Part shown: piece after piece, positions 33,389-44,834 of the stretch
How positions within the stretch are numbered: position 1 is the stretch's first letter
Layout: each line of letters begins with the position of its first letter
Assembly (NCBI GenBank): GCA_977006965.1
Contig: OZ345360.1
Location: forward strand, 1,116,001-1,180,000
Length of the DNA stretch: 64,000 bases
From: Phymatolithon calcareum
Lineage: Eukaryota > Rhodophyta > Florideophyceae > Hapalidiales
Reading direction: 5' to 3'
Notes under the pieces: generated by a model
What the model saw: the letters and a program-made list of their open reading frames with translations, nothing else
What the model was told of the DNA's origin: nothing
Databases searched by the model: none
Made by a program: the position numbers and the translations under genes

Positions 33389-34768
33389 CTATGAACCTGA
33401 ACTATCTTCTTCGACCGGCGAATGTGCGCCACGTGCATTGTCTGTTCCGGCAACATACTGATCACCATTCTCAACTGGAACTCCACGCGGCTTTGAGCCA
33501 TAATTCTTTTCGTCAACACCCGGCGTTTCCTTCTCTTGCACGGCATCGGCGTCCTTACTGACTTCCTCGATATGTTCGACCACATGAGACAAGTTGACAG
33601 AGTCAGCTTCAATGTCCTGAGCATCTTTTGCCGCAACCAAAGGCTCATGACATGCCTGACTTTCTCCCAGTGAGCCGCCATTTCCACCCTCCTTTGTTGT
33701 AACAGATTCTTTCACGGCAGTAGTTCCGCACAATGCAAAACCGTTCGGCACAGTTTTTTCATCTATCTTTTCCAGCATATGCGCAATTGCTTGCAACAAG
33801 ACATGTCTCTCCTTCAATATATCCTTTCTGAGCAGCTCCTGGAGTAGAACCGGTCTTGGTTTCTTGCGCGGCGGACCTCGCGTCCGCTCCGTCTGTCCGC
33901 GACCCCGTCCACGTCCCGCGCGACGGCGCTTCCCCCGTTGCTCAGTACATCCGACTTTGGGACGTCGTCGTGTGTCATCATCCTCGGCATCGCTACATCC
34001 GTCCGCGTACCCTTCAGCAAGCTGCGCAAGAGCGTCCGCGGGGGGCGGCTTTGGCGGAGCAGAAACGACGCGAGAGGAGCGTGGCCAGTTGCGCTTGCGC
34101 TCCGCGACGTAGCGTGCAATTTCGTCGGGGTTGTCGCCAGGCAATTTGCGTCCTAACTTTGCAAGCACTTGGCGGGTGAGAGCAAGCTCCTTCTCCACAC
34201 CGCGAGATTTGGCGCGGTTTTCGGGCCTTTTTTGATTTCCCGCGCCTGCAGCGGTGTTGTGTAGAGTTTTGGACGGTGATACATGAGCATTTTGGGCGTG
34301 CTTTGACGTAGACTGGTGCTGTGAGTTGACTCGACGATGCTGCTGCGACCCATTCTGAGAATGCCCATGTCGATTAATGTAGGGCTGCTGATGGTGACTG
34401 TGGAATTGATTACCCTGTTGTGGATAGTGCGAGAATTGGTGGTGCGGTTGTTGCTGGGCACTGTGTTGGTACTGCGATTGGGGAGGGTATTGCGGTTGAG
34501 AGAGGTGCTGCTGACCTTGGTATGGAGGATACGCAGCAAACTGACCGTAAGCGATGTATTGCTGGGACGGGTAGTGCGTTTGGGCAAACTGTGCATAAGG
34601 CGGTTGGACAAACGGAGGCGGTGGGCGTCCGCTGGCGAAGTGCGGGGGTGGAGGAGCTGCCCCGAACTGCGCGGGTGGGCCGCCCCTGAACGGAGGGGGC
34701 GTCGAAAGCGGCGCGCCAAACTGAGGTGGCGGTGGGGGTCCGCCCGGTGGCGCCCACGGCCAGCTCAT
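33389..34768 (-). CDS. NUFIP1: NUFIP1-like box C/D snoRNP assembly factor
   Basis: 459 residues, one exon. Residues 1-150 are Pro/Gly/Gln-rich with Phe and Tyr, as in NUFIP1 N-termini. The signature NUFIP1 motif is at about 200-236 (LGRKLPGDNPDEIARYVAER followed by KRNWP). A basic RG-rich run follows (residues 275-300), then a second conserved block at 304-337 (RPVLLQELLRKDILKERHVL). NUFIP1 and yeast Rsa1 are platforms that, with R2TP, assemble box C/D snoRNPs in the nucleus. The zinc finger present in some animal NUFIPs is not seen. The acidic C-terminus is unique. It lies 291 bp downstream of the carrier gene on the same strand. The family call is firm from the two motifs; the function is by homology. 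Confidence 0.82.
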   Translation of the reverse strand: MSWPWAPPGGPPPPPQFGAPLSTPPPFRGGPPAQFGAAPPPPHFASGRPPPPFVQPPYAQFAQTHYPSQQYIAYGQFAAYPPYQGQQHLSQPQYPPQSQYQHSAQQQPHHQFSHYPQQGNQFHSHHQQPYINRHGHSQNGSQQHRRVNSQHQSTSKHAQNAHVSPSKTLHNTAAGAGNQKRPENRAKSRGVEKELALTRQVLAKLGRKLPGDNPDEIARYVAERKRNWPRSSRVVSAPPKPPPADALAQLAEGYADGCSDAEDDDTRRRPKVGCTEQRGKRRRAGRGRGRGQTERTRGPPRKKPRPVLLQELLRKDILKERHVLLQAIAHMLEKIDEKTVPNGFALCGTTAVKESVTTKEGGNGGSLGESQACHEPLVAAKDAQDIEADSVNLSHVVEHIEEVSKDADAVQEKETPGVDEKNYGSKPRGVPVENGDQYVAGTDNARGAHSPVEEDSSGS

Positions 34769-35059
34769 CGTTGTGCAGGGTACTGTAGTGGATTAAAAGA
34801 TGGGTGCCTGCAGGGTAAGGTGTCGTGGTCGTCGTCTCAATGATTGGGATCAATTTGCACAACTTCCGGCCATGTATGATATGAATTCGAAGTGTATGCT
34901 AGAGACAACGTGCATCCGATTTCGCTGTCGGGCAATCGCAAGCCAAGGAGGACAGGTATCATATCATATCTATGACTTTTCTCGCATTTCGACTGCAGTG
35001 AACAGCTCACATGAGCGAGCGAACGAGCGAGATTCTGCACTGAGAGCAAAATTATTCTT

Positions 35060-36279
35060 TTATCGTACATGTCGCGACGTTTTAATGGACGGTGCGGAAG
35101 CCGCGGAGCGCGAAATCCGGCGACGTGCCAACGCGCGTTTCGTTATTTGATAAGTTCCATACCACAACGCACTGCTTGCGGAAACCCAAACTAGTCGTGG
35201 CGCCGTACCCTTCCAAAATGCGGTTACACCCTCCTCGCGCAGCATGATCTTCGCACAATGCGCCCAATTGCGGTACATCGTACCGTCTGCTAATCGTTGC
35301 GTCATCATGCGCGTCTTGATCACGTCCATCTACTCAAAGCACCCGCCCGCCCGCAACGACACATGCGCAATTCAAGTCCAGTCCAGTCCAGTCAGTTCAC
35401 CCCCTTTAGATCTCCCACGTAAATGTTCATTGAAAGAACATTAGCCTGCCCACGTACCGGTTCTGTAGCCAGAGACGTGAGCACACCGGTAATTGCACCG
35501 ACGGCTACATGCTCCGCTGGCACGGGCGGCGCTGGCTCTCTCACACTCCGCATGGTGCGCTTGACGCGTTCGAGTAGCGCAAACTGCACAGCGTTATAGG
35601 GCATGGAATACATGACAGCCGCGCCCCATCCGGCGTACATTCTCCTCACCCCAGTCAACCCCGGTGCTGCAAACCTTGCCAGAGCCTCCACCAAATTCTT
35701 GTCCAATCCTGCCTGCGTTCTCTTTTTCATCACGTCGATCGGAACTTTCACCACCGATCCCGCCAGCCCGGCCATTGCTCCGGCCGCGCCGTCGCGTGCG
35801 CCATCGGGAAACCGCAGAAGAAGCAGCACTTTTTGCGATAGTTCATAGCTCGGCATGTACACTGCGCTCGAAACGGACCGGTCAGTGGATGTGGCAATCA
35901 ACGAAAGACGGGAGTGGGTCACTCACGTACGCATCGAGTATGGCAGTACCCCGACTAAGGCGCCCAGCAAACCGCGATATAACGACCCGATTCCTTCGCT
36001 TTGTAGTTGCCGCCGGAGTGCGGCGGCGCCATGGAACGCCCCTCGACGACCGCGGATGCGTTGAAGACGCGTTTTCACAGAATCGACAGGATGGAGCGCG
36101 AGTCTAGTGCCCAGTCCGGCGATAATTGACGCCAGTTGTGTTTCTGACAGGGACGACGCCGCGCTTGCCGTCGCATCACCACGCTCTTCTGAGGCACGCG
36201 CGCAGACATGCACGCGCGGACGGCGGCGCATTTTCGATGCCGGCGTGCGGAGCAGGGCCTCAATACGCAGCGAGATCAT
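35060..36279 (-). CDS. SLC25 mitochondrial carrier family protein, three exons
   Basis: Exons 36279-35931, 35861-35458 and 35329-35060 join in frame to 340 residues; introns are 69 and 128 nt with GTACGT donors and AG acceptors. The joins restore PYSMLYMPSYE and EPMDVIKTRMM. The three carrier repeats each keep PxDxxK(T/K)R: HPVDSVKTRLQ, VPIDVMKKRTQ, EPMDVIKTRMM, with six predicted membrane helices. The closest pattern I recall is the S-adenosylmethionine/mitoferrin branch, so an organellar SAM or metal carrier is possible, but substrate cannot be fixed by eye. The N-terminus (about 60 residues, Arg/Ala/Ser-rich) could be an organelle-targeting extension. It is divergent from AP-1 mu, with 379 bp between start codons. 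Confidence 0.88.
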
Positions 36280-36658
36280 CGATCCCCACGAGATGGAGCA
36301 AGGTATGATCGTGTCATTGGCCCCGTAAAAACTGTGAAACTATTAGCAGTGCCAAATGACACTGTCGCGGCATAAGGACAGCTGATCAACCAATTAGATA
36401 TGTTGTAGTCTTTGCGTAGTTTAATCAACGTGTCATCTTTGGCTTTACAGTATAGTCACTTGCTCGCGTTTCGCCACCCGCCAGCAAGGAAGGAGACGGA
36501 TACCCGTGCGCACAAGCGGTCGGTTTTCGGAATTCCCGACACGTGAGAAGAGCTTTAGCAACTTCCCGCGAGTCACATCATGGTGGTGCGTTCATTGCCT
36601 TCGCTTTCTCATCCGCGCTCCGCATTGCATTCCGAATCTAACCTTTTATGGCGCGAGA

Positions 36659-38197
36659 ATGGCGACAACTGGGCGAAATCGACCTTCAATCGAAAATGCA
36701 AAGGCTTCAGCGGTCTTCATTCTGGATGCACGGGGGAAGGTACGGCGCACAATCTTTCCATGATTTGGTGTAGCTGCGGATGAAAATAACAGAGCAACTG
36801 ACGTCTTAGCGCATTCTTCGCGGCGATCGCTTTCGTGGAGAACACCAGACTCTTATTGCCCGTGACTTCCGTGGGGATTTACCTTTGGCAACGATATCGG
36901 AGTTCAAGAAGCGCGTCATTGAATCGGACGATGTAAGTACGCTCTGCGCCTTGGAGTAGAACTTCCCCCCCTCAAACATTGTGGCAATCGTCTCACATTT
37001 CGCCTTGGGGCAATTTTAATTTATCAGGATGGAGACGCAGCACCATTTCTGCGCGTGGAAGAGAAGGGTTATACATTTGCGCATGTCAAGCACGCAAACA
37101 TTTTTCTCGTAGCGGCTGCAAGACGCAACTCCAACGCCGCCATGCTAATAGCTTTTCTCTACAAGCTCATCGAGGTGTTTACGCGATATTTCCGGGACGT
37201 GCGTGAAGAGTCTATTCGAGATAACTTCGTTATCATCTATGAGCTCCTCGACGAAATGATGGACTTCGGCTACCCCCAAGTTTCAGAGCCGCGCGTGCTA
37301 CAGGAGTACATCACTCAAGACTACCATGTTGCCGAGGGCCCTGCATCGTTGCCTGTTGCCGTCACCAATGCTGTGTCTTGGCGGAGTGAGGGCGTGAAGC
37401 ACACTCGCAATGAGGTTTTCTTGGATGTCATTGAGAAGGTTAATATTCTCGTGTCTGGAAATGGCTCCCTTTTGCGCTCTGAGATTGTCGGCAAACTCGT
37501 GATGAAGAGTTATCTTTCCGGTATGCCAAACCTGAAGCTTGGGCTAAACGACAAGCTCCAATTTGAAGCTGTGGCTGCTGGCACCGGACGCGAGCCGAAG
37601 GGCAAGTCTGTCGAACTGGAGGACATCAAGTTCCACCAATGCGTTCGTCTCGCAAAATTTGAAAACGATCGCACCATCTCGTTCATCCCTCCAGACGGTG
37701 TGTTCGAGCTTATGAGCTACCGCCTCAACACAAAAGTGAAGCCGCTGATCTGGGTCGACGCAGTAATCGAGCAGCGTCAGACGCGGGTGGACTATGTTGT
37801 CAAAGCGAGAGCACAACTCAAGACGCGTGCGGTCGCGAATTCTGTGAAGATCCACATGCCTGTGCTGCCTGATGTGGACACCCCGAACTTTAAGAGCTCG
37901 TCAGGAAAAGTGAAGTACTCGCCGGCGACGGATGAGTTAATCTGGTCGATGAAAACGTTCAAGGCTGGACGGGAGGCGGAGATGCGAGGGCATTTTAATT
38001 TGCCGAGCGTACCCGAGGGTGAGTCGCGGGACGTGGCGACAAAACGCCCGATTACAGTTGAATTTGAGGTTCCATACTTTACAATCTCCGGGTTACAGGT
38101 GCGGTTCTTGAAAGTAGTTGAGAAGAGTGGATATCAGGCGCTTCCATGGGTGAGGTACATTACGCAGGCCGGTGACTATCAGATCAGGCTGATGTAG
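36659..38197 (+). CDS. AP1M: AP-1 clathrin adaptor complex, medium (mu) subunit, three exons
   Basis: Exons 36659-36739, 36810-36932 and 37028-38197 join in frame (donors GTACGG and GTAAGT) to 457 residues. The first exons give SAVFILDARGK and RILRGDRFRG, the longin-like N-terminus that binds the beta subunit. RDNFVIIYELLDEMMDFGYP, LQEYITQ, VSWRSEG and NEVFLDVIEKVN are hallmarks of AP-1 rather than AP-2, AP-3 or AP-4 mu. The C-terminal mu-homology domain, which reads YxxPhi sorting signals, is complete through the final RYITQAGDYQIRLM. The protein works at the trans-Golgi/endosome in clathrin-coated vesicle sorting. The start codon is the first in-frame ATG. Confidence 0.95.
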
Positions 38198-40320
38198 AGC
38201 TTTTCTCCACTGCTTGATGTAAACTAAGAGAATGGCGCAATCAGTAAAGAGAAGGTTCTCGATCGCGGTGTGCGACTTGGGAAATAACTGAGGAATGTGT
38301 GCCTCGAGCCATCGCAATGGTTAAGTCATTGAATGATGCTCATTGCAATTGTGCGGTACTTGCTTCTCTCAATTCGAATATGTAATTGGATTTTTCAGCA
38401 TGCCTGTGTCTCGCATGGGAGCCCCCTCTGACCGGAAGTGAGTTTCTCTGCTCATTCCAGTGCGCAAATTGCGCATCTTTATTCATGCGGTGCTTCGTCG
38501 CAACGGAAGTGGGACTCGTTTCATCTACGGTCCAGCACTTACGATGAAAGTGTGATGAGATTGTCACTTGTACTGCATAGACGTCTAATTCTTTTTATTT
38601 CCAAGTTTACATCATCTACAATTGAGATAGGAGGGTCCTCATCATTTCGTGATGATTTGTATTCGTCATGAAGAGTTTTCATTGAAAACTTTGCTTTTGC
38701 CAATCGCGGCGTCTCGTCCAGCAGGTTTGGTTGTCCTCTGACGTGCACAGCCGACAATTATGAAAAGTCCCAGGGCTTTAAAAACACACACATCGAAAAG
38801 TGGGAGATCCTGGTGTGCAAGTGCACCCAAATGCCACTCCTGTCTCAGCGTCGCAACGTTGCGCGTTCTCTAAATTGGAGGAGGCACCTGGGGATTGGGC
38901 TTGTACTGCGTGAGGTGCGCTTACCTTAAGCAGTCTATTCGACGGGCCAGAAAGCACGCAACGAATTTCCGTTAAGGTCTGGAGGAACAGGACAGGAATT
39001 TGGGGCCACTTGGGCAGCCGGATCTCTCACTTTGAGGTGGATTCAATTAACGCTGGGACATAGCTTGATGACGTCCATGCCGACCGACTGCCTCTTTTTC
39101 CGCAGCTTGTTGTATAGTCATTGCAGGGACTTGGGCTGAGACGTCAGCGTACACGTAAAACTCCAAATCCGACAATTGTCCTTAGGACTAGAGTAAGGCC
39201 TGCTCTGGATGAAGCAGTCGTTTGCCAGTGGCTTGAAATACTCGACAAAAATTTCTGTCACTACTCGATACCCGAATGTTAGCGTTCTTTGCTTCTGCAC
39301 AGGTTCTTTCGTTGTGGAGATGGAGGCAGTTGGGCATTTGCGGTCGGGGCGCAAACGGGGACTATTGGGAAGTTAATCCGCACGAAACTTGAAAGTGTTA
39401 GTTGGGAATGTTGATGTTAGGTTATATTGCAAGAAACTGTGCTATGCGATTGAAAATGAGGCGCCCATTTCCAGGACTGCACTGTGTCGGTACGAGATCG
39501 GAGATGGAAAGCACTTCTGAATCTTTGGGCGGAGCTCTGAAAACTAGGCAAGATAACTGCGCAATAAGTACCGAATCCGTGCCTAGGTTCCGTCTGCTAA
39601 TTGCGACGCGCAATCGCTGTTAGTTTCATGTTAAGATGCCCAAATTTAGAAGTAGGCGCGCTCTTTCAGGGTTGAACGGAAGTTGATCAATCTTGAGAGG
39701 TAGTTCTCAGCAACGACATTTCATGGCCAAAGGGGGAGAGATGTTTGCCGTGCACCACGATAAGCAATTGGAATAGCTCATTTACCGCCAATTCTGACAA
39801 CATAGCGAAATTGTAGCCGATCATTGCCAGGGATCTGCGGTGCTCTGGATTCATTACCAGACCTATATGGCTGTAATAGAGTGCTGCTTTGAGAGAGAAC
39901 GCGGATCTGGCTACAGACACAAAACAAATTTGGCGTTAAACACGCCATGGTGCACGGCACAGTACTGCTGGGCGTCGCCGAAAACAGGATAAGCAGATCG
40001 TGACCGTAAATTTGGCAATTCTGAAATCGGAATCATCCTCCAGGAATGGCGGGACAATGTAAATTAACAGCGCTCTGAGGCAACATGATCTTCGTTGATA
40101 CATACGTTCAGTTTTTGCCACGCCTCTGGTTCCCACAGGATAGAATGAGAAACCAAACAGCGGATTTGGTACTTAAATGCAGAGCGATCTTGTCAACTTC
40201 AATGACCACAGAGAACCAAATGTGCTTTCAGTGTTCGTAAAGGGCACTGCATTTTTGGATTCCACTCGGAAACGAATCGACATTCGAGAAAGACGGTGAC
40301 ATTTTGCTCCAACCTTCGCA
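38198..40320. other. Intergenic stretch between AP-1 mu and the MADS-box gene
   Basis: No open frame above 78 codons and none recognisable. Unlike the left half of the window, no long palindrome and no TACAGTA cluster was seen. It probably contains the AP-1 mu 3' UTR and the MADS gene promoter. Confidence 0.5.
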
Positions 40321-42246
40321 ATGGAACCGTTTCCCCAACATTCCAGATCTGGGCCTGAGCCAGATCCCCCGCAAGCCCAATATTCGCATGAACAGACTGC
40401 GCAACAGCTCCAGCTCACACCCGAACAGAATTTCCATAATTCCGAATTGACCCCTGGGCTGCCTCTCCAGCAGCCCAATTTGACGCAGGAACCGAGCCAA
40501 CCTCCGCAATCTACCAACGGATCGAGCCCTCAGGACCGTCAGCCTACAAGCGAACCGATTGCACCACAGAATCACTCCATCCCCAAACCAAAAAATCGTG
40601 GAAGAAAGAAAATCAAGATCGTCCACATTGAGGATGACCGAAGCCGCCAGGTAACGTTCCTGAAGAGAAAAAACGGAATTCTCAAGAAAGCACATGAGCT
40701 TTCAGTGCTATGCGGTGTTGACGTTCATGCCGTGGTCTTCAATAACGACAACGGAAAGCTATACGAATATTTTAACTCATCGGCACCGGACACGTTCTTA
40801 CGATACGCCAGTTTCACTGGTCCGAGAGAGCGACGTCGCAGTGATGTGACGGATCCGAAGAAACCAAAATCTGTAACTCTACCCGCAAAAGGCTCCAATA
40901 TTCCAATTGAAGAACCTGCCCTGGCAAACGCAGCTACCCGTGCAGCAAGTATGGCTGCCATTCGACATGCTCACCCGGAAAACTATGAGCATCCTGCCCC
41001 GCACTTGAAAAGAATACATCCAAATGTGGGTGTTCCCGCTGTTCAAGTACCGCAACACCCCAAACCCCCTCATCCCGAAATTAGAAGAAATTCTTCGCGG
41101 GCTGGCAATTCTTCCCGGAAAAATATAATTCCACCGGAAGCGATACCGGCTAAATCGTCAATGCATCGGAGTCGGGCTGGTCCATCAAGGAGACCGAATC
41201 CGGAATACTTTCCGCGTGCAGCCCAAATCACTCCTGCTTTAGGGCATGTTCGTTTTCAGAGCAGGGAACATCCAATACCATCGAGTTCGACTCAAAAGAG
41301 TACACCGGGGCCTTCCAGAAGACCGACTCCTGTAAATGTACCGCAAGATGTGCACGCCCGGGCAGTACAGGTGGCTCCGGCGGCACAAGGAACACGAATG
41401 TCAGGACACATGGAACACAGATATACACCGGCGAGAGCTCTTCCCGTTACAAGATCTTCGCCATTTCGTCTTGGGGAGCAACGTATCACCCCTCGCACAG
41501 GAAGCAACCTGATAAGGGCTCGTTATGGCTCCTCTTCAATCGAGCCTAAAGATTCGCTGAACCAGATTGAAAACGGTAGGCCGTTGAACGTAATGAACCG
41601 CACCGAACGCAACGGTCCAACATTCGACGCCACACTGCAGAGGCAATCTTTTGATTCCACTTGTACATTTTTGAGCCATGAGCCAGCGGTTCCCTTGCTA
41701 ACGCAAGTCGGCAATGAGCTGACTATCCCGAACGGGCACTCTGAAATTGATATCGCCTTGTTCAACAGTTTGCAGGACAACACGCCCATATCAGCTCCGC
41801 CATCTGGCCTGGACTTTTTCGCCAATTGTCGGTCCACCAATCCTCCAGCTGTTGCTCCACCTTCTCAAGCATCACCACCATCAATGGGGAGCCCATGGAT
41901 CCAATCCACTCGTGTTGCTCGTCGATCGATCGCTAGCAATTATGCTGACGAGCCGTGGAATAGCCCATTTTTCAAAGAGCAGATGCAATATTTTGAGGGG
42001 GATCACCAAGACCTTCCTGCTCTCAGTCCGTTCCTTGCAGAGTTGCAACACCATGCACCGGAGAACACAGGCGACAACTACGCACTACTGCATGAAGCTG
42101 CCTTGGACGCTCTTTCCGTTCCTTCCCACGCAGCTCTCGATACAATCAACACGAATTCTTCCACACGTACTGGTGTGGTACGCCGGAGAAATAGTCACGA
42201 GTCTTCCGACGAAGGCAGAGATTCGCAGAGGCGTCGACTGCAATAG
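40321..42246 (+). CDS. MADS-box transcription factor (641 aa)
   Basis: One exon. The MADS domain spans residues 94-153: [20 protein letters not shown], then [20 protein letters not shown] and a [13 protein letters not shown] beta strand. Such domains dimerise and bind CArG-type A/T-rich sites. The domain is preceded by a 90-residue Pro/Gln-rich segment and followed by about 490 residues of low-complexity Pro/Ser/Arg/Asn sequence without a plant K-box or an animal SAM/MEF2 extension. [29 protein letters not shown] is closest in feel to the MEF2-like/type II group, but placement needs a tree. Nuclear regulator; targets unknown. Confidence 0.92.
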   Translation: MEPFPQHSRSGPEPDPPQAQYSHEQTAQQLQLTPEQNFHNSELTPGLPLQQPNLTQEPSQPPQSTNGSSPQDRQPTSEPIAPQNHSIPKPKNRGRKKIKIVHIEDDRSRQVTFLKRKNGILKKAHELSVLCGVDVHAVVFNNDNGKLYEYFNSSAPDTFLRYASFTGPRERRRSDVTDPKKPKSVTLPAKGSNIPIEEPALANAATRAASMAAIRHAHPENYEHPAPHLKRIHPNVGVPAVQVPQHPKPPHPEIRRNSSRAGNSSRKNIIPPEAIPAKSSMHRSRAGPSRRPNPEYFPRAAQITPALGHVRFQSREHPIPSSSTQKSTPGPSRRPTPVNVPQDVHARAVQVAPAAQGTRMSGHMEHRYTPARALPVTRSSPFRLGEQRITPRTGSNLIRARYGSSSIEPKDSLNQIENGRPLNVMNRTERNGPTFDATLQRQSFDSTCTFLSHEPAVPLLTQVGNELTIPNGHSEIDIALFNSLQDNTPISAPPSGLDFFANCRSTNPPAVAPPSQASPPSMGSPWIQSTRVARRSIASNYADEPWNSPFFKEQMQYFEGDHQDLPALSPFLAELQHHAPENTGDNYALLHEAALDALSVPSHAALDTINTNSSTRTGVVRRRNSHESSDEGRDSQRRRLQ

Positions 42247-43123
42247 GCAACCGCAAGAATTGCTAGAGGTGTTTATGTGAATGCCCACATATCATCCTAG
42301 GCAATGAATAACAGTTTCTCCTTTAGCATCGCCGTCTTTCTTGTCTGCTTCACTCCTTTCATTGCAATCTCTGGACTGCGAAAGAGTACCAGCTTATTTG
42401 ACTGATTCAATAGCGTTCTTTACATAAATCTCCTCTAAAACACTCGGCACAACGGCCTGCTTTAGTTCACTTTCTCGCACGTTTCAGGAAGCATAAACAA
42501 CAAATCGTTAGCCGGCACATGCAATGCATCTGCCCCGGGCGCCAAGCTGTTGCGCATTTTCTAGAGAGGCTTCGTTGAACTTCGTTCAATACTTAGAAAC
42601 TACAACTTTGACGAAACGCGCCAACGGCGTGGATGAAAAGGTGGGGTGGTAGAGCAAGCGATGTAGACGTAGATTTCAGATAAAGCGCGGGTCGAATAGC
42701 AGGTTCGGCCACAATTCTGCATTACTGCGCTTGCCGTCGTATCCTCCCGCTGCTCAAAAATAAGTTTTTTAGTTAAGTTTATTTTTAAAAGCCTCGCTGT
42801 CTTACGGATATACGGGCATGGTTTCCTCAGCTGCAGCATACCTTTGGGCCGCTCTTATGGATAGCATATGCTCAAAAATGAGTGCTAAAAGCACTGCAAA
42901 CGATAAAGCCCACTGGTGGCCGAATCAGTTTCTTCCACCGGCTTATTACAGTGTCTGTTTGTATGAGCATCGTTGCGTCTAGGAAGATACATACGACATA
43001 CACAGTCATACAGAGTAATACACCTCTACAGCGCCCATGGAATGGCCGTCAAGACAGTTGCCCTCTCCACGCGCACATTTCCCAGCAATACAACTCTGGA
43101 GAGTTGGTAGAGCGGTTCAGTAT
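42247..43123. other. Intergenic stretch
   Basis: Short frames only. The words GAGTTGGTAGAGC just before the next gene resemble a tRNA D-arm, but no B box follows. Confidence 0.45.
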
Positions 43124-43498
43124 ATGGCTCCGGGCAATTTTTTCGCGCGCTTGATGCAGTACATCGCAAATGAAGTTGTGGTGAAAAGCCTAGCAAACAG
43201 TCCTGCTTTTCAGAGGTTTGCCGTGCGTTCAGCTGCTCAACTTCGAGACTTGTCCAAGAACGCTACCGAAACTGCGCAAGAACTTACAAAAAGCTCTACG
43301 GTGCACGAAGCAGTCAAGGTACGCTAATCAATTTCTATTCCCGTATAAAGCGCATTGTCTTTGGAGCACAACTGCTGACTATTGACGCCAATAACTGCGT
43401 ATTTTGAGTTTTGACAGGCGTCGAAGAACTTTCAACAACAAGCTCGAGAATTCGCTTCTGCGTTTCGCGAAGAAATGTTTCGCGGACGGCGTGGGTAA
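43124..43498 (+). CDS. Small two-exon protein (91 aa), function unknown
   Basis: Exon 1 (43124-43318) and exon 2 (43418-43498) join across a 99-nt intron (donor GTACGC, acceptor TTGACAG) in phase 0. The product begins MAPGNFFARLMQYIANEVVV and continues KSLANSPAFQRFAVRSA; exon 2 gives ASKNFQQQAREFASAFREEM. It is a helical, basic protein without a signal peptide. The start of this sequence resembles small uncharacterised plant/algal proteins with a QYxxNExxVxxLANSxxFQRFA pattern that I recall but cannot name. An in-frame upstream ATG at 43037 would add 29 residues. It is convergent with the CRAL-TRIO gene. Confidence 0.65.
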
Positions 43499-43859
43499 CG
43501 GTTGCCCTCCGGTGCTTGTAACGCGGCGCAAGAAGGGCGCCTACCACAGATTGAATTTTGGGAATTTTTGTTTAATGGTTTGCGTGCGCCCAAGGTAAGG
43601 CATCTGGCAACCGGCCACACTTGATTACAACAGCATAATATTGGATGACTACTAGTTCTAAAGAAGACTTAGGATAAACGAAGTAGGTTTTGAAATATGT
43701 TCTACATGCCGGATGCTAGACTTTACAAACTTAAGCAGCTGCGTTACCGCACGGATGTCGGAGTTGCAGCGAGTTTTGCATCGAAGTAACTATACTATTC
43801 TAATCAAAAAAACAACCCTGCTGTGACACAAGCAGAAACCAAAAATTGGGAAGGTATGG

Positions 43860-44834
43860 TTACCATGACGGCATGGAGACAAGCTCAGGATTTGCCCATT
43901 CGGCCGCAATATCCGGCCAATGCATCGGGAAGTCAGCCTCCATCTCGCCGCCCATGAAGATGGGGATGCTTTTCGCCGAAATGTACTTGCTCAACGTATC
44001 GAAAGGCTGGTCGGGCACCCAAACTATCTTTTCCCTGGCACCGGAATCGATCACCGGGCTTATGGCTGTATAAGCGGCGCGAATGGTGGACGGGTAGTTG
44101 ACCAGAAAGACGCGACCAAGCCTCTCTGGATAGTAACTCTGCAAAGTATTGATGCCATCCTTAACAGCTCGAAAAGGAGCATGTTTCCTCAGACTCCACC
44201 CCCTGAAATCCAAAATTACAATCATCTCATCCTGGGCGTACTCCTCTGCAAAATAAAGAGTTTCAAAAAAGGCAATGCAAGCTTCCGCAAACGGACCGCG
44301 CTCAACCTTGCGTTTATCCATGAGCCTGATGAGCCCGTACACAACGGGTTGCTTGCAGTGCTCGGCATTAGACAAAATGGCCATCGGAAATTTGGCAGAC
44401 TTATGGTTCATGAGTTCGCGATGTTCCAATAAATAACGCTCGGTACTGACCTCCCTACGCCAGGTGAGGGCCTGTGCGAGCATTCGTGCGGCATCCCGAG
44501 CGCTTCCGTGACGGGCGCGCAGAAATTGCGCTAACAGACGTGAACGAGCGGTGACGCTGGCATGCAGCCCGGCGGTTAAGCGGTCGTTGTGAATCGATGC
44601 GGCGGCTAATGCGCTCGGATGTCCAACAGCTCCGACAATTCGGTCAACAAGTGTGCTAAGCTCTGCGTGGGCTTTGTGATCAGAGTCGGATTTTTCGCCA
44701 TCGAGCTGCATACCGCCTTCGGTTATGGGGTTATCGGAGGAGGATGCGGGCGCTGGCGCATCGGAGCTGCTCCCACCGAGTATGGCCGGTACAGCCGGGA
44801 GGTGTGGCATGAACTTACGCATGTTGAATGCCAT
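43860..44834 (-). CDS. CRAL-TRIO (Sec14-like) lipid-binding protein
   Basis: 324 residues, one exon. The N-terminal CRAL-TRIO-N helices are at about residues 95-145 (LAQFLRARHGSARDAARMLA followed by LTWRREV). The lipid-binding domain follows: PVVYGLIRLMDKRKV, the core strand EMIVILDFRGWSL, then LQSYYPERLGRVFLVNYPST and the gating-region ending VPDQPFDTLSKYISAKSIPI. Sec14-type proteins exchange phosphatidylinositol and other lipids between membranes and sense lipid composition. No GOLD or other C-terminal domain. The first 60 residues are Ala/Pro/Ser-rich. Ligand unknown. Confidence 0.9.
   Translation of the reverse strand: MAFNMRKFMPHLPAVPAILGGSSSDAPAPASSSDNPITEGGMQLDGEKSDSDHKAHAELSTLVDRIVGAVGHPSALAAASIHNDRLTAGLHASVTARSRLLAQFLRARHGSARDAARMLAQALTWRREVSTERYLLEHRELMNHKSAKFPMAILSNAEHCKQPVVYGLIRLMDKRKVERGPFAEACIAFFETLYFAEEYAQDEMIVILDFRGWSLRKHAPFRAVKDGINTLQSYYPERLGRVFLVNYPSTIRAAYTAISPVIDSGAREKIVWVPDQPFDTLSKYISAKSIPIFMGGEMEADFPMHWPDIAAEWANPELVSMPSW

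Noticed and set aside
43100-43140. tRNA-like D-arm words GAGTTGGTAGAGC
   Set aside because: No B box or acceptor stem follows; it lies in the leader of the small two-exon gene.
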